From Kappaphycus alvarezii (Eukaryota > Rhodophyta > Florideophyceae > Gigartinales > Solieriaceae): a stretch of 64,000 bases of DNA. Positions 1-9,801 of this stretch are shown in pieces. A program made the translations under genes and the position numbers. The stretch lies in contig NADL03000768.1 in the NCBI GenBank assembly GCA_002205965.3, positions 221,563 through 285,562 of the forward strand. The letters run 5' to 3'. Numbering within the stretch: position 1 is the first letter of the stretch; the number at the start of each line of letters is the position of its first letter. Under the pieces are notes generated by a model that did no database searches, had not been told where the DNA came from, and saw only the letters and a list, made by a program, of their open reading frames with translations.

Positions 1-217
1 TAAAGCAATGATATAATATCCCAGTGTGAAACTCTCCCGTGACTATTCCAAGTGTACCAATGGGGTCAAACGCTGTGTTCAGAACTGTAAGGAAGGTGTA
101 ATGACAGCAAAGTGCCTAGTAGCCCTGTCTGCAAGGTCACCAGTGGTTTGAATCTACAGTACAATATATGCAGTGAATTCGTTTAAAGCTGTAAGGTCTG
201 TGAAGTGAAATACAACA
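1..217 (-). repeat. E1 3' LTR, partial
   Basis: These bases align with 6425-6642 almost throughout, from the TAAAGCAATGATATAATATC block to the terminal AAATACAACA. The inner boundary at 217 is followed at once by a TCACTCCCCCT stretch, which is the polypurine tract on the coding strand. The rest of the LTR lies outside the window. Confidence 0.93.
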
Positions 218-229
218 TCACTCCCCCTA
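218..229 (-). other. E1 polypurine tract
   Basis: On the coding strand this reads AGGGGGAGTGA directly before the 3' LTR, the expected position and composition of the plus-strand primer. E2 has the equivalent AGAGGGAAGTGA at 13259-13270. Confidence 0.85.
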
Positions 230-1850
230 CAGAGAAGAATCGCCCCGATTCTTGAGGTTCTGCTTGTACTTATTCAAAAGTTCTTGTGAATTCTTGAGGT
301 ATGATTCGGGAAGCCACGAGTTTTCATGATCTTCGTACCCTTTCCATTTGATAAGGAATTTATTTTTTCCACGTTCTTTTTATGAGCGAGTATAGATTCA
401 ACTTTGTATTCCCATGTCCATCTTGAAATTGGAGAGGTGGCGGATGTGGAATTTGTCGGTTGAATTCATCTTCAAAGAACGGTTTCAAGAGGCTAGCGTG
501 GAACGCATTATGGATTCCTCTGTCAATAATCGGTTGAGATAACTGCAGACGGTACGTCACACCGTTAATATCCTCTGTTATTTCAAAGGTACCACAATGC
601 TTTGGGTTCAGTTTGCGTGATCCACCGCATCTTCAAGTGATATGTTCTTAGTTGATAGCCAAACCTTATCACCAATCTTGAACGTAGACGACCTTCTTTT
701 CTTGTTTACATATTTAGCGGTGGACTCATTCGATTTTCGGATCTTATTCTGGGCTTTCCTTAATGCTTCTTGCATATCTTTTAGGAAACCTGCTGCCGCT
801 GGATTGTCTGACGCTAAAACATCTAAGGGTACTGTTCGTGTTTGAATTCCATAATTGAGGAAAAATGGTGAGAAAGTGTGGTTACATTCACAGAGGAGTT
901 GTAAGCAACTTCAAAGTCTACCAGGTAATTATCCCAATCTGATTTGTCGAAGCTAACGAAAGCACGGATCATTTCCTCTATTTTCCTGTTCATTATCTCC
1001 GATTGTCCATCAGTTTGTGGGTGGTGTGCAGAGGAGGGGATATCTTTGTTCCTAGTAGAGCAAAAAGTTTTGTCCAAAACTTGCTCATGAAGATGGGATC
1101 TCGGTCACATATGATATTCTCTGGTAATCATGATTTCGGTATACGTGATTCTTGAACAGCAGTGCTGTTTCAGGAGCATCAGTGTTGGTTTCGTTGACAT
1201 TATTCTGATCATCTTAGAAAGTCTGTCAACGACTGTTAACACGCCTTGTTTCCACTTCTCGACTTTGGGAGAGGTGTGATGAAATCCATGGTTATGTGGG
1301 TCCATTTGGTTTTCGGTGGTTCTAGTGGTTGTAAAAGACTGGGCTTCTGATTGGTTGCTTTGGTTCTCTGGCATTGGCAGGAACGTACGTATCGGATTAC
1401 ATCCGATCTCAAATTTTCCAATAAAACTTTGGTGATATTCTGTTGATAGTTTTGCTTATTCCTGGTGTCCCGTGTTAGGCGTGGAATGATAATTTTGCAG
1501 GAGCTTGACTCTGAAATTTCCTTCTGGTACAAGATCTTCTTGCTCCAAGTAGAAGCACCCCTCGACGCTCAAAGGGAGCTTTAGGATCTTGATAATGGGT
1601 TCTGAGGTTCTCATCCCTACCATATTCTTCTGCCAACCCACTAACTCAGTGTTCGTGAATGATATGGTCGAAATGTTATTGGATTCTGAGGATGTCTTGG
1701 AAATAACTTCTTGGAGTAATGAATTGTTTCGATGATCAGGTGACGGCACATCTTGTGGTTGCCTCGATAGTGCGTCCGCCACTACATTTGATTTTCCTGA
1801 GATGGGGATTATCTTGAAGTCGAAATTAATTAATCTTCCAGCCATCTCAC
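230..1850 (-). pseudogene. E1 integrase with C-terminal chromodomain (frameshifted)
   Basis: Three overlapping frames give a Ty3/gypsy integrase. It begins after GKSNVVADALSRQP, the usual end of RNase H. The core carries TKWTHITMDFITPLPKS (first Asp), and later HHPQTDGQSEIMNRKIEEM, which holds the catalytic Glu (about 1000). The GPY-like tail is followed by a chromodomain that ends near 235; its core IKWKGYEDHENSW spans about 300-350 and is uninterrupted, unlike the E2 copy. Chromodomains direct integration to marked chromatin in related elements. At least three frameshifts separate the pieces, so no full protein can be made. Confidence 0.88.
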
Positions 1851-1859
1851 TTGTCTCGG

Positions 1860-3110
1860 GGACAAGTTTTCTTGGGTTTCTAGGTATCTTAGGGGATAGT
1901 GGTCCGAGTGAATGGTGAATGAATTACATAAAGGTAGGATGTCCACCACTTTAGGGAATCTACAATGGCCAAAAGTTCCCTTTCATGGGCCGCATAGTTT
2001 TGTTCCGCATCATTAAGAGTCCTGGACGCAAAAGCGACCGGCCTTTTAGAACCTAATTATTCCTGTTCCAGCACTGCACCAATTGCATACTGTGATGCAT
2101 CTGTGGTTACGTAGATAGGCAGTGTGGCGTCGAAATTTCTGAGAACCGGTGCGCTACAAAGTGTTTGCTTAGTACTTTGAAGGCATCATCTTGAGAGCGG
2201 CTCCACTGGAAATCACGTTTTTCGTCAATTCTGTCAGAGGTTTTGCAAGAACTGAACAGCCTTTTATGAATCTCCGGTAATAATTGACAAAACCAAGAAA
2301 AGACTGTACTTTTGCTTATTCTTTGGTACGGCCATTCCATGACTTCACTTATCTTATTCGGATCAACAGAAATACCACTTTGAGAAATGATATGTCCTAG
2401 GTACTCCACTTCTGTAACTCCAAAAACACATTTAGATAATTTTCCAAACAACTTTTCTTTCTGAGGATTTCGAGTACAGTTCGAATATGATCCAAGTGAT
2501 CCTTCCATGTCTTTGTAGATGAGAATATCATCCAGATAGACGATCACAAATAAGTCGAGCTGATCCTTGAAAATGTCATTCATTAGGTTCATAAAAGTTG
2601 CCGGGGCATTAGTGAGTCCAAACGGCAGAACAAGAAATTCAAAGTGCCCGTATCGTGTTCTGAAGGCGGTAAATGGAATCGAATCTTCGTATAGTCTAAT
2701 CTGGTGATAACCAGATCTAAGATCAATTTTGCTGAAGAACTTTGCTCCTTTAGCTGGTCGAAAATGTCGTCAATTCGTGGTAAGGGATAGCTGTTTTTTA
2801 CAGTAAGCCGTTTAAGGCTCTGTAATCCACACATCCGTAGACTATCATCATTTTTGCTTACAAATAGAATAGAAGCCCCCAGGGGCTCTTACTTGGTCTT
2901 ATAAACTCAGCTTCCAGTAGCTCGTCCAACTGTTTTCGGAGTTCTGACATCTCTTTGCCAGAAAGTCTATAGAGACCTTTCTTCTGTGGTTCTGCTCCTT
3001 CCTTTAATTCTATTTCAAAGTCTTGTTTCCTTCTCGGTGGCAAACCTCTTGGGAGCTTCTCTGGAAACACATCAGCAAATGTTTCCAGAACCTTCTGTAT
3101 GTCTCGAGGT
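1860..3110 (-). pseudogene. E1 reverse transcriptase and RNase H (frameshifted)
   Basis: Segments at 3070-2858, 2834-2589 and 2592-2107 form the RT domain. Recognisable pieces are the segment before motif A with [20 protein letters not shown], the [17 protein letters not shown] block, and the active site FVIVYLDDILIY near 2545, so the YLDD pair is kept. RNase H follows at 2110-1860 in several frames. The fingers/palm order is normal for Ty3/gypsy. Frameshifts near 2590, 2840 and 2860 break it. Confidence 0.88.
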
Positions 3111-3130
3111 ATACGGGTGCTCTTGGTTCA

Positions 3131-3710
3131 CTAGAATGTAAGGTCTAAGTAAAACTGCAATAACTCTTTTTTCTCATCGAAATCACTAACTATGGTATTG
3201 AAAGATACAAAAGGACTCACTACGGCATCATCAGCAATAAATATGAATGAATTTCCCTTATGTTCGATTTTCACCTCATTATTAAGGAATTGATTTTTGC
3301 CCATGCGAGGCGCACCATTTTTCCCAAGAATTGCATCATAACGCTTCAATGGCTTACGGCAAAGTACAGAGGTTCGTATAGGCGTTAATATGTACACTGA
3401 CAGCATTTACCAATTCTTGAAGTATCTGGTCCGCACCGTTGGCCATTTCAGCAAGCTCTCTGGAGTCTCTGGTCATTTTTTGATGTTTCTTGCAAAACGA
3501 TTCACTCAAGAAGTTGATCTCACCACCAGGGTCTATGAGGATTTTTGCTGGCCCACCAGAAATTGTACCCTTGACAATGAGAAGACCCTTGTGATTTCTC
3601 TCGAATGCAGGGGAGAATGTTTCAATGAACGTTGCATTCGATCTGATGGTGGACACGATGGACCTTTTTGTTTGATTCAATGATAAATCTCGACTTTCTT
3701 TGTCTAACAC
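3131..3710 (-). pseudogene. E1 retropepsin-like protease region
   Basis: The frame contains LLIVKGTISGGPAKILIDPG followed by GEINFLSESFC, which matches the position of the retroviral-type aspartic protease active site between gag and RT. The usual D-S/T-G triad is replaced by D-P-G-G (around 3521-3535). The same substitution is present in E2, so it is a family trait and not a random mutation. The C-terminal part (3406-3131) is in another frame. Confidence 0.7.
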
Positions 3711-3744
3711 AAGGGTTTTTAATGGTCTTCGATGACTGGAACTG

Positions 3745-4670
3745 ACTGGGGACCTTCAATCAGTTCCTCCGGCTTTTGGGCAGTTCTTGGCCATGTGTCC
3801 TTTCTGTCTGCACCTGAGACAGGACCTTCGCGCATACATCTTTCACGTTCTTCTTTGTCAGCTTCTGTAAGTTGGGAGCGTTTCTTTTCAACCAGGTATT
3901 ACTTCTACGTTCCCAATTTCCATTGGCACTGGACTTCTGGTTCCAGCAAAAGAGCTTCCATTTCCATTCTTCCTCCAGAAGACTTTGGTAGGGTACCGGG
4001 CCAGAACGCCGATAGGCCGACTCCACTCGCTCAGCATCCCTCATTAGGTCGGAGAGGTTGACGTATTCTTTGGTGCACAACGCCTTCCAGATATAGGGCT
4101 TTAAACCGCGAGAGTAACGATCTATCTGGTCTTTACTCCAATATCGGGGATGCGAGTATAATTTTGTTGAAGTCCTCGTTGAAGGTAGGAACGTCTTTGA
4201 CTTGTTTCCAGCGGGCGAGTTTGTGTCGAGCGATCTCTCCTTGTTCAGTGTTTCAAAACGCTGGATCAAAGCATCCTTCAGGGTCTGCCAGGAATTTATT
4301 CCTTTCCCTTCTGCTGTCTTGGAGTGGACCATCCACCATTCATGGGCATTGCCAGCTAAGTAGCTGAGCGCTATGTGTAGGGGTCATTGCCATAATTTCC
4401 TCGAGTAGTTGTCCATCTGAACACACCAGCTGCCAATTGATCCTTTCCCAGTGAATGTAGTTGGATTGTTTTTCTTTGGGCCAGCCTGCCTATCCACTGG
4501 CACATTACTTGACGAACTGGCCTTTTTTCGGGCGTTTACGAGTTCAGATTCTAAGGAGGATACCTTTTGCGCTGCAATAGAAAGCCTGATCTGTGTGCCG
4601 CAATCTGGTTATTGGCATGCTCGAGACTCTGCTGCAACTGAAGTACCATTTGCGTAAGGGACTCTAGGGG
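3745..4670 (-). pseudogene. E1 gag (frameshifted)
   Basis: The central frame 4332-3760 is a Retrotrans_gag-type capsid region with WWMVHSKTAEGKG just upstream, then RFETLNKERS and DRYSRGLKPYIWKALCTKEY. The C-terminal CCHC zinc knuckle CLRCRQKGHMAKNC is readable only in a shifted frame near 3790-3830. The N-terminal part up to about 4670 aligns with the E2 gag, which starts with a coiled coil of Gln-rich heptads. Several frameshifts are present. Confidence 0.85.
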
Positions 4671-4880
4671 AAGTTTCCGGCCTTACACGTGTACACTTTG
4701 TGATACGTGTACACGATTTCTGTAACACCTGGAGTAACAGAGAGTCTTCTAGATGGTTCCTGGGCAAACTACCCACGATGCGAAGCCTCCAGCAAGCTGG
4801 TTTTTCAAAATGCCAGCAATGATTTTTGCAAAAAATTGTGATTTATAACCTGATTGGTTCTCCTTGCACCTTCAAATTCC

Positions 4881-4956
4881 GGTCTTGGTGACCTAGTGGT
4901 TAAGTGTAAGCAGCTCCTGATGAGGTGGTCGCGGGTTCAAATCCGCCAGGAGCACT
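4881..4956 (+). repeat. tRNA-like module with A and B boxes in E1
   Basis: The stretch has a perfect Pol III B box GGTTCAAATCC (4934-4944) and an A-box-like TGACCTAGTGG (4889-4899) at tRNA-like spacing. It does not fold into a convincing cloverleaf: the T-stem has mismatches, so I do not call it a tRNA gene. It lies on the strand opposite to E1, so the element transcript would carry the antisense of a tRNA-like sequence. It is joined to a block conserved with E2. It could be a SINE head or a captured tRNA fragment. Confidence 0.6.
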
Positions 4957-5248
4957 TACAAAAAGTTCCTTCTTTGACGTAAGGGTTGACGTCAGTCACG
5001 TCGGGTGCGTTATAGTAGCCCTTCTTCCGATTCTTGCTTTGCGGTGGTTGTCCCGTCTAGGTCCTGATGGCGATACGGACTTACAATTGTAAGTCCTACT
5101 ACAAGGATCTGGGGGCAGCAGAGGAAAGCTTGCAATCACAGCGAAGGGTGAACACAACACACACACGAAGTCGATTGAGAAATGAACTTATTGCTTATTT
5201 TCCTTTTTCTTACTCAAAAACAAACAATTTTAATGGAAAATAAAGATA
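4957..5248 (-). repeat. Conserved block downstream of E1 ORF0
   Basis: This block is shared with 19786-20058 in E2. Matching pieces include GACGTAAGGG, GACGTCAGTCACGTCGGGTG, TATAGTAGCCC, TTCCGAT, GGCGATACGGACTTACAA and AAGTCCTACT. It lies between the ORF0 stop and the tRNA-like module, so it would be the ORF0 3' region in the element transcript. The GACGTC/CACGTC palindromic core is the best conserved part. No reading frame is evident. Confidence 0.7.
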
Positions 5249-5970
5249 CTAATTGTGACCTCTGACTGTGAGTCGATGCTGAGCCCCGTTCTGATGGCGG
5301 ACAAGGTCTTGTTCACTGAAAAACTCAATATTGCAGTCCTTGCACTTGTATTCCTCCTTGCTTGTACGGCGGATGTGACGACGGGAACGGAGGTGCTCGA
5401 AGTACTGAACGCGACCGGAGCAGGTCACTTGACAATGAAGACAATGGAACGGAGAGGATTTCGGGTTCTTGTTCATCCGCGGCCTTTTCGAGGGCCTAGC
5501 CTTGCGGATTCGATGGTATACCACCCTTTGGATTGACACAGAGGCGGCGTCCGGCAGTATTGAAGCCTTCTCGGAGGAGCCTTTGATCAGTGGCCTTGAC
5601 GGGTTCGAGATGGTCGGACGCGACGGATTCCTCGGGACCGGGGGTAAGTATCGAAGGCCGGTCGATGGGGGTAGGGCAAACGATCGAAAAGGGGTGCGAG
5701 GCTCTTCGACTGTAACAAAGGCAGGCGCCCCTGCAAGTGCTCGGGGTAAGACAAGATCTTGGCAAGTCGGCGTCGGAGTCTTGGTCTCCTCGGGGCTGAG
5801 TAAGGAGATCGGGGTTCTCGGAGTCGACGGACGAGGCGGAGTCTTGGGTCCTTCTTCCTCGCCAATCGGTACTAATGGCGAGGTGGGCGGGGAACGAAAG
5901 TCGGCGAGGTCTTCTGAGTCGTACTCTGACGATGACGGAGGGCGGCCCTTTGACTTGCTGTTGTACGACA
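5249..5970 (-). CDS. ORF0: proline-rich double C2H2 (JAZ/U1-type) zinc-finger protein, exon 2
   Basis: About 240 codons, uninterrupted to a TAG at 5249. The N-terminal two thirds are rich in Pro, Ser and Glu with PRTP/KTPP repeats. Then comes LPDAASVSIQR..HRIRK, conserved in E2, and a basic RPRMNKNP linker. Two fingers follow, both C-x2-C-x12-H-x5-H: one from FHCLHC to HLRSRRH, the other from YKCKDC to HQNGAQH. This spacing is that of JAZ/U1C/matrin-type fingers, which commonly bind dsRNA or RNA. The frame starts at GTG (5971) with an in-frame TAA three codons before it and no Met until residue 165 or so. Splicing of the leader intron (6107-5971) would create ATG from A(6108) and TG(5970-5969). 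Function in the element is unknown. Confidence 0.75.
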
Positions 5971-6107
5971 CTGTGGGTTACCACGTAAGGGTCAGAGTGA
6001 AAAACACAGGGTTAGTCTCTGTTTGCAATCGGGCAGCTGAGATAAATCTAGTAGAGATTTTATCCCAGCTGGCAGATTGGAAAAACGCACAATAAGGCAC
6101 AACTTAC
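5971..6107 (-). other. E1 leader intron
   Basis: Inferred 137-nt intron on the coding strand: donor GTAAGT (6107-6102), branch-site ACTAAC, pyrimidine-rich TGTTTTTCACTCTG, and acceptor CACAG ending at 5971. Exon 1 ends in A and exon 2 begins TG, giving a start codon. It shares branch site and acceptor with the E2 intron, but the donor is at a different position, almost inside the primer-binding region. Confidence 0.65.
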
Positions 6108-6124
6108 TTGCGATGCTATCACGA
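6108..6124 (-). other. E1 primer-binding region
   Basis: It directly follows the 5' LTR end (CCCCACA). The coding strand reads TCGTGATAGCATCGCAA, aligned with TCTGGTGGCATCGCC in E2. The shared GCATCGC core suggests a common tRNA primer; the TGG expected against a tRNA CCA end is intact in E2 but degraded here. Confidence 0.5.
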
Positions 6125-6642
6125 TGTGGGGTGTTAAGCGCACACGAGCAGATCAAGGTAGAACTGTGGTTGAAACTTTGGTTGAGGCTGGCTGGGTTAA
6201 GCCGGCCGCTCCAAACCAGGGTTTATATAGAACTGAAGATAGCTACAAACTAAAGGAAAATGCAGTCTAATAGTAGCGAATTCAAAAGTGTTCCCGTAAA
6301 ACAGCCCTGACGGTATCGTAAGTAGCGCTTTCAGAATTGTAGTCGGCAAGAGTGACATACTCTGACAAGATGTAAGAAGTAAATTGGTCCAGATGGCATG
6401 GGATAGCAAGGCGACTTTTGATTGGTAAAGCAATGATATAATATCCCAGTGTGAAACTCGCCCGTGACTATTCCAAGTGTACCAATGGGGTCAAACTCTG
6501 TGTTCAGAGCTGTAAGGAAGGCGTAATGATATCAAAGTGCCTAGTATCACTGGTTGCAAGGTTACCAGTGGTTTTAATCTACAGTACAGTAGATGCAGTG
6601 AATTCGTGTAAAGTTGTAAGGTCTGTGAAGTGAAATACAACA
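6125..6642 (-). repeat. E1 5' LTR with promoter
   Basis: An LTR of about 518 bp, bounded on the plus strand by TGTGGGG and AATACAACA (TG..CA). The coding-strand TATA box is the complement of 6222-6229 (TATATAAA), about 100 nt before the LTR 3' end, so transcription should start near 6195. U3 contains CTACAGTACAGTAGATGC, a TACAGTA motif frequent in this window. Confidence 0.92.
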
Positions 6643-6814
6643 GTCGCAGCTATGCGACGACGGTCACAAAGTGGAGTTCGACGCAAAAAAGGTGTCAGTG
6701 GTGAGAAACGGAGAAGTATTCAGTACTGGCCAGCGCCTGAACAACACCTAAATGATGCCGCTGATGAAGTTCGCGAAAGGCGAGGCAGTAAGAGCATCCA
6801 TAGAAAAAGTCAGT

Positions 6815-7683
6815 GGATTAGACCTATGGCATCAAAGACTTTTCCATGCAGACAAGAATTTTATTGCTCCTATTCAAAAGCTCAAGTCAGTAGCTGGATT
6901 GGACTTTGCGTAAAAAGCAAACAGTGAACTCTGCGAACCTTGCATTGAAGGTAAGATGGCAAATGTTCCAATGTATCCTAGAAAGAATATTTGCCAGATC
7001 CCTGTGCTTCAATACATACAGACGTGGCTCACATGGGGGTTGAGTCACTGGGAGGGAGCAAGTACTATGTAACGTTCCTGGATGACGCTACAGGACACAT
7101 TCGCGCTGTACCAATCGCCTGCAAGAACAATGTTGCAGAAGGGCTCGAAAAATACGTCTCATTGGCCGAACGCCAGTCTGGGAACATGGTTAAGAAAATT
7201 ACCATGGATGGTGCAATGAAGACTGACTACCCCAAGGCGGTGAAAGCATCGGGGCCACTTAAACAACCAGACCCATACACACCAGCCGACAATGGACGCG
7301 CAGAGCGAGTTAATCTCACAATCAATGAGACAATTCGCGCCATGCTATTCCAGTCTGGTATGCCAAAAGAGTTCTGGGCCGAGTGTTTAATGACTGCGAA
7401 TTCTGCTCGAAATTTCATTCCAAAGTCCGGTAGGGGTAAGACACCTACGGAAGAACTCACCGGAGAAGTCTTTAACGTCGCTCACCTACCGGTCTTTGGA
7501 AGCCTTGTATCGGTGCGAGTTCTATACATAAAGAGGCGTAAAGTACAACTGAAAGCCAAACGGGGAGTAATGCTTGGCTCTCTCAGCCACGGAAAGTACC
7601 TTGTTTGGCTTGTAAGGGACGCTATTGTCGTAGCATCTCGCCACTGTCGCGTGGTTGAGACTAAATTTCCCGCTCTGGGATGA
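6815..7683 (+). pseudogene. Copia GAG-pre-integrase and integrase core
   Basis: The GAG-pre-integrase zinc motif is visible as LWHQRLFHADKNFI followed by CEPCIEGKM (6820-6960), with a stop between the two. The core runs 6991-7683 (230 codons): SIHTDVAHMG (first catalytic Asp), YVTFLDDATG, then PADNGRAERVNLTINE (Glu). The second Asp falls in ITMDGAMKTD, where the usual RTDNGGEF is degraded. A tail with PVFGSLVSVRV (normally FGC) follows. The frame before 6990 is shifted. Confidence 0.88.
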
Positions 7684-7958
7684 GAGAAGAACTACTATAG
7701 GAAGCAGAAATTTACTCGGGGACTACATGTTCTCAGCGGTCTCGATGCGAGAGAAGATATACATGAGGATAATGTATCATCTAATGCTCCGAGTACACCC
7801 AGTGCTGCTGGCGCCCCCTCACTACAGTCTTTCGCTGGAGGAGGAGAGTTTGTCGGTGAGAAGGGGCAGGACCACGTTCACCGTTTTTCCGAAGAAAAGA
7901 ATCTAGATGGTCAAGAACTCAACGAAAAGTTTCAATTCTTGAGCATATACCTGGAACA

Positions 7959-9236
7959 TTGTCATTTGGAAACGACGAAGCGGAACCAGCTGGAGAGTCC
8001 ATCGAAAGATCTACGGAGGAAACAGTACGGCGCACCCCTCCTCGAAATCGTCAGCCACCTATTAGATTCAATGAGGAATTCACCGCACTGGCAATGGAAA
8101 AGGCCTTATCCTACTCTGATGAGATGAACACTGATGATAGGCAGAAATGGAAGGATGCTGTTCAGGAGGAGATGACTTCAATTATGGAATCTGGTACACT
8201 GAAGTCAGCAAAACTGCCGAAGACCCGGCATGCTATTTCAACCAAGTCTATTTTTAAACGAAAGCTTGGCGCTGAAGAAGAGGTTAAGAGGTTCAAGTCA
8301 CGCCTTGTCGTACACGGAAACTTACAAAAGTACGGCATCGACTATGACGAAACATGTTTTCCTGTAGTTGACTGATAAGTTGCACTTATAGCTACTTCAG
8401 TGATGTTTCCTAGGAAGGAGACCATATAACTCGTTAATTTCCAAACGGCATTTCTCAACGGTGACCTCGAGGAGGAGGTTTACGTAGGCCTGCCCAAGGC
8501 GCATGACCCAACGCAAAATGTTTACAAATTACAGAAAAGCCTGTATGGTCGGAAGCAGAGTCCAAGGAACTGTTTCAACAAACTAAGCAATGCCTTGCAG
8601 AAGCTTGGATTTGAGGAGCTAAGCGCCGCGGATTGCGTCTTTGTCCGTGCATCTGGTCGTAGCCAAGTTTTCTTGCAGGTTTATGTTGATGACATGGTTA
8701 TCATGAGCACATCGAAGGCCAAAGTGACAAAGACGAAGGAGGATGTCATGTGTGACTTCAAAATTACGGACTTGGGACCCTTGAAGTTTTTCGTTGGTGT
8801 TAAGTTCGAACGATCGAACGATGGACGTACAATGACGGATATGCTGGGTGAATATTCACAACGCATATTTGAAAGGCTCGGCATGGTAACCTGCAGACCT
8901 GTCAGTACTCTAATGGCATCAAAGCTTTTGTCAATCTCCGCCAATGGGCCTCTAGACGAAGAAGGGCAAATGGAAATGGATAAGCTACCATATAAGGAGC
9001 TAAAAGGATCTTTTCTTTACTTAGCAATACATTCGCGCCCAGAAATTACTTTCGCAGTATCACTGCTCTGCCAAAAAGTACAAGATCCTGCAAAGCACCA
9101 CTCTGTGGCAGCTAAACGGTTGATAAGGTACATTCGCGGTCCGAATTCCATGCTCACCAGCCCAATCTTAGTCCACGTATGCCTCAGGTTCATGCTCAAA
9201 GCTCTCTTTAACTACCCAATGTTAACCCCGTATTGA
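7959..9236 (+). pseudogene. Copia reverse transcriptase (frameshifted)
   Basis: The first piece, 7959-8375, has the copia pre-RT block (DRQKWKDAVQEEMTSI, KSIFKRKLGAEEEVKRFKSR, HGNLQKYGIDYDETCFPVVD) and ends in a stop where motif A begins. 8425-8590 carries TAFLNGDLEEEVYVGLPK and SLYGRKQSPR. The last piece, 8595-9236, contains the active site QVYVDDMVIMS with the YVDD pair intact. The C-terminal end is replaced by the inverted duplication at 9171. Confidence 0.9.
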
Positions 9237-9355
9237 GCGCATTGACGGCGTCAATTTGACTAACCCAATGTTAATCCCGTATTGAGCGTATTGACGGGAT
9301 TAACATTGGGGTAGTTAAATAGAGCTTTGAGCATGAACATGAGGCATACGTGGAC
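9171..9355. repeat. Fold-back (inverted duplication) inside copia
   Basis: Left arm 9171-9230 is the near-perfect reverse complement of right arm 9294-9355. The right arm continues into copia coding sequence (EAYVDSEWDG), so the left arm is an inverted copy of copia sequence. The centre contains two direct copies of a 36-bp unit beginning CCAATGTTAA and ending TTGACG (from about 9216 and 9264). It interrupts the RT/RNase H junction. Confidence 0.85.
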
Positions 9356-9796
9356 TCAGAATGGGATGGTGAGAATGGAAGTCGGAAGTCCACTACAGGA
9401 TATCTGATCAAGGTTCTAGGGGGATGTGTTGCTCGGCGCTCGGTAAAACAGAGCTTGATTGCACTCTTGACCGCAGAGGCGGATTATATTGCAATGTCCG
9501 AATGTTTGGGAGCGGTTGCATGTACAAGGAACCTCCTATTGCAATTGGGTATCAAAGTCAAGGTGGCACAAATTTGGAAACACAACCAGCCCTCAATCTC
9601 GTGGGTCGAAAAGGGTGTAATACGTCCGAAACACATTGATGTACGCCACCACTACGTCGCGGATGAATACAAACGCGGCAAGATCAGCATTAACTACATA
9701 CCCACTGATAAGCAACAAGCTGACTTGTTGACCAAGCCTGTACCTATCGATAATGTTACATGGTTTTTGGAGGTGTTGCCAATGTCCAAGCGCTAG
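9340..9796 (+). pseudogene. Copia RNase H
   Basis: The frame begins EAYVDSEWDGENGSRKSTTG (first catalytic Asp), then SLIALLTAEADYIAMSECLG (Glu) and the conserved KHIDVRHHYVADEY and TDKQQADLLTKPV near the end. It closes with TAG at 9794-9796. This is the normal C-terminus of a Ty1/copia polyprotein. The domain is complete, but the upstream frame is broken by the fold-back. Confidence 0.92.
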
Positions 9797-9801
9797 TGGA
9801 C

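Larger units (their letters stand above)
1..6642 (-). mobile_element. Ty3/gypsy chromovirus E1 with extra ORF0
   Basis: This LTR retrotransposon reads right to left: 5' LTR (6125-6642), primer-binding region, leader intron, ORF0 zinc-finger frame (5970-5249), tRNA-like module, gag, protease, RT, RNase H, integrase and chromodomain, polypurine tract, then a 3' LTR cut by the window edge. The pol order protease-RT-RNaseH-integrase and the C-terminal chromodomain define a chromovirus. The sequenced parts of the two LTRs differ at roughly 8 percent by eye, so this is an older insertion than E2. Gag and pol are split over several frames and are not functional as written. It sits inside a Ty1/copia element whose remaining part starts at 6643; the left target-site duplication is outside the window. 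Confidence 0.93.

Noticed and set aside
4881..4956. A genuine tRNA gene
   Set aside because: The A and B boxes are present, but acceptor and T stems do not pair properly; the same holds for 19710-19785.
5469..6095. Plus-strand frame of 208 codons over ORF0
   Set aside because: It is the reverse complement of the Pro-rich ORF0 frame, which has the zinc fingers, conservation with E2 and correct orientation relative to the LTR.
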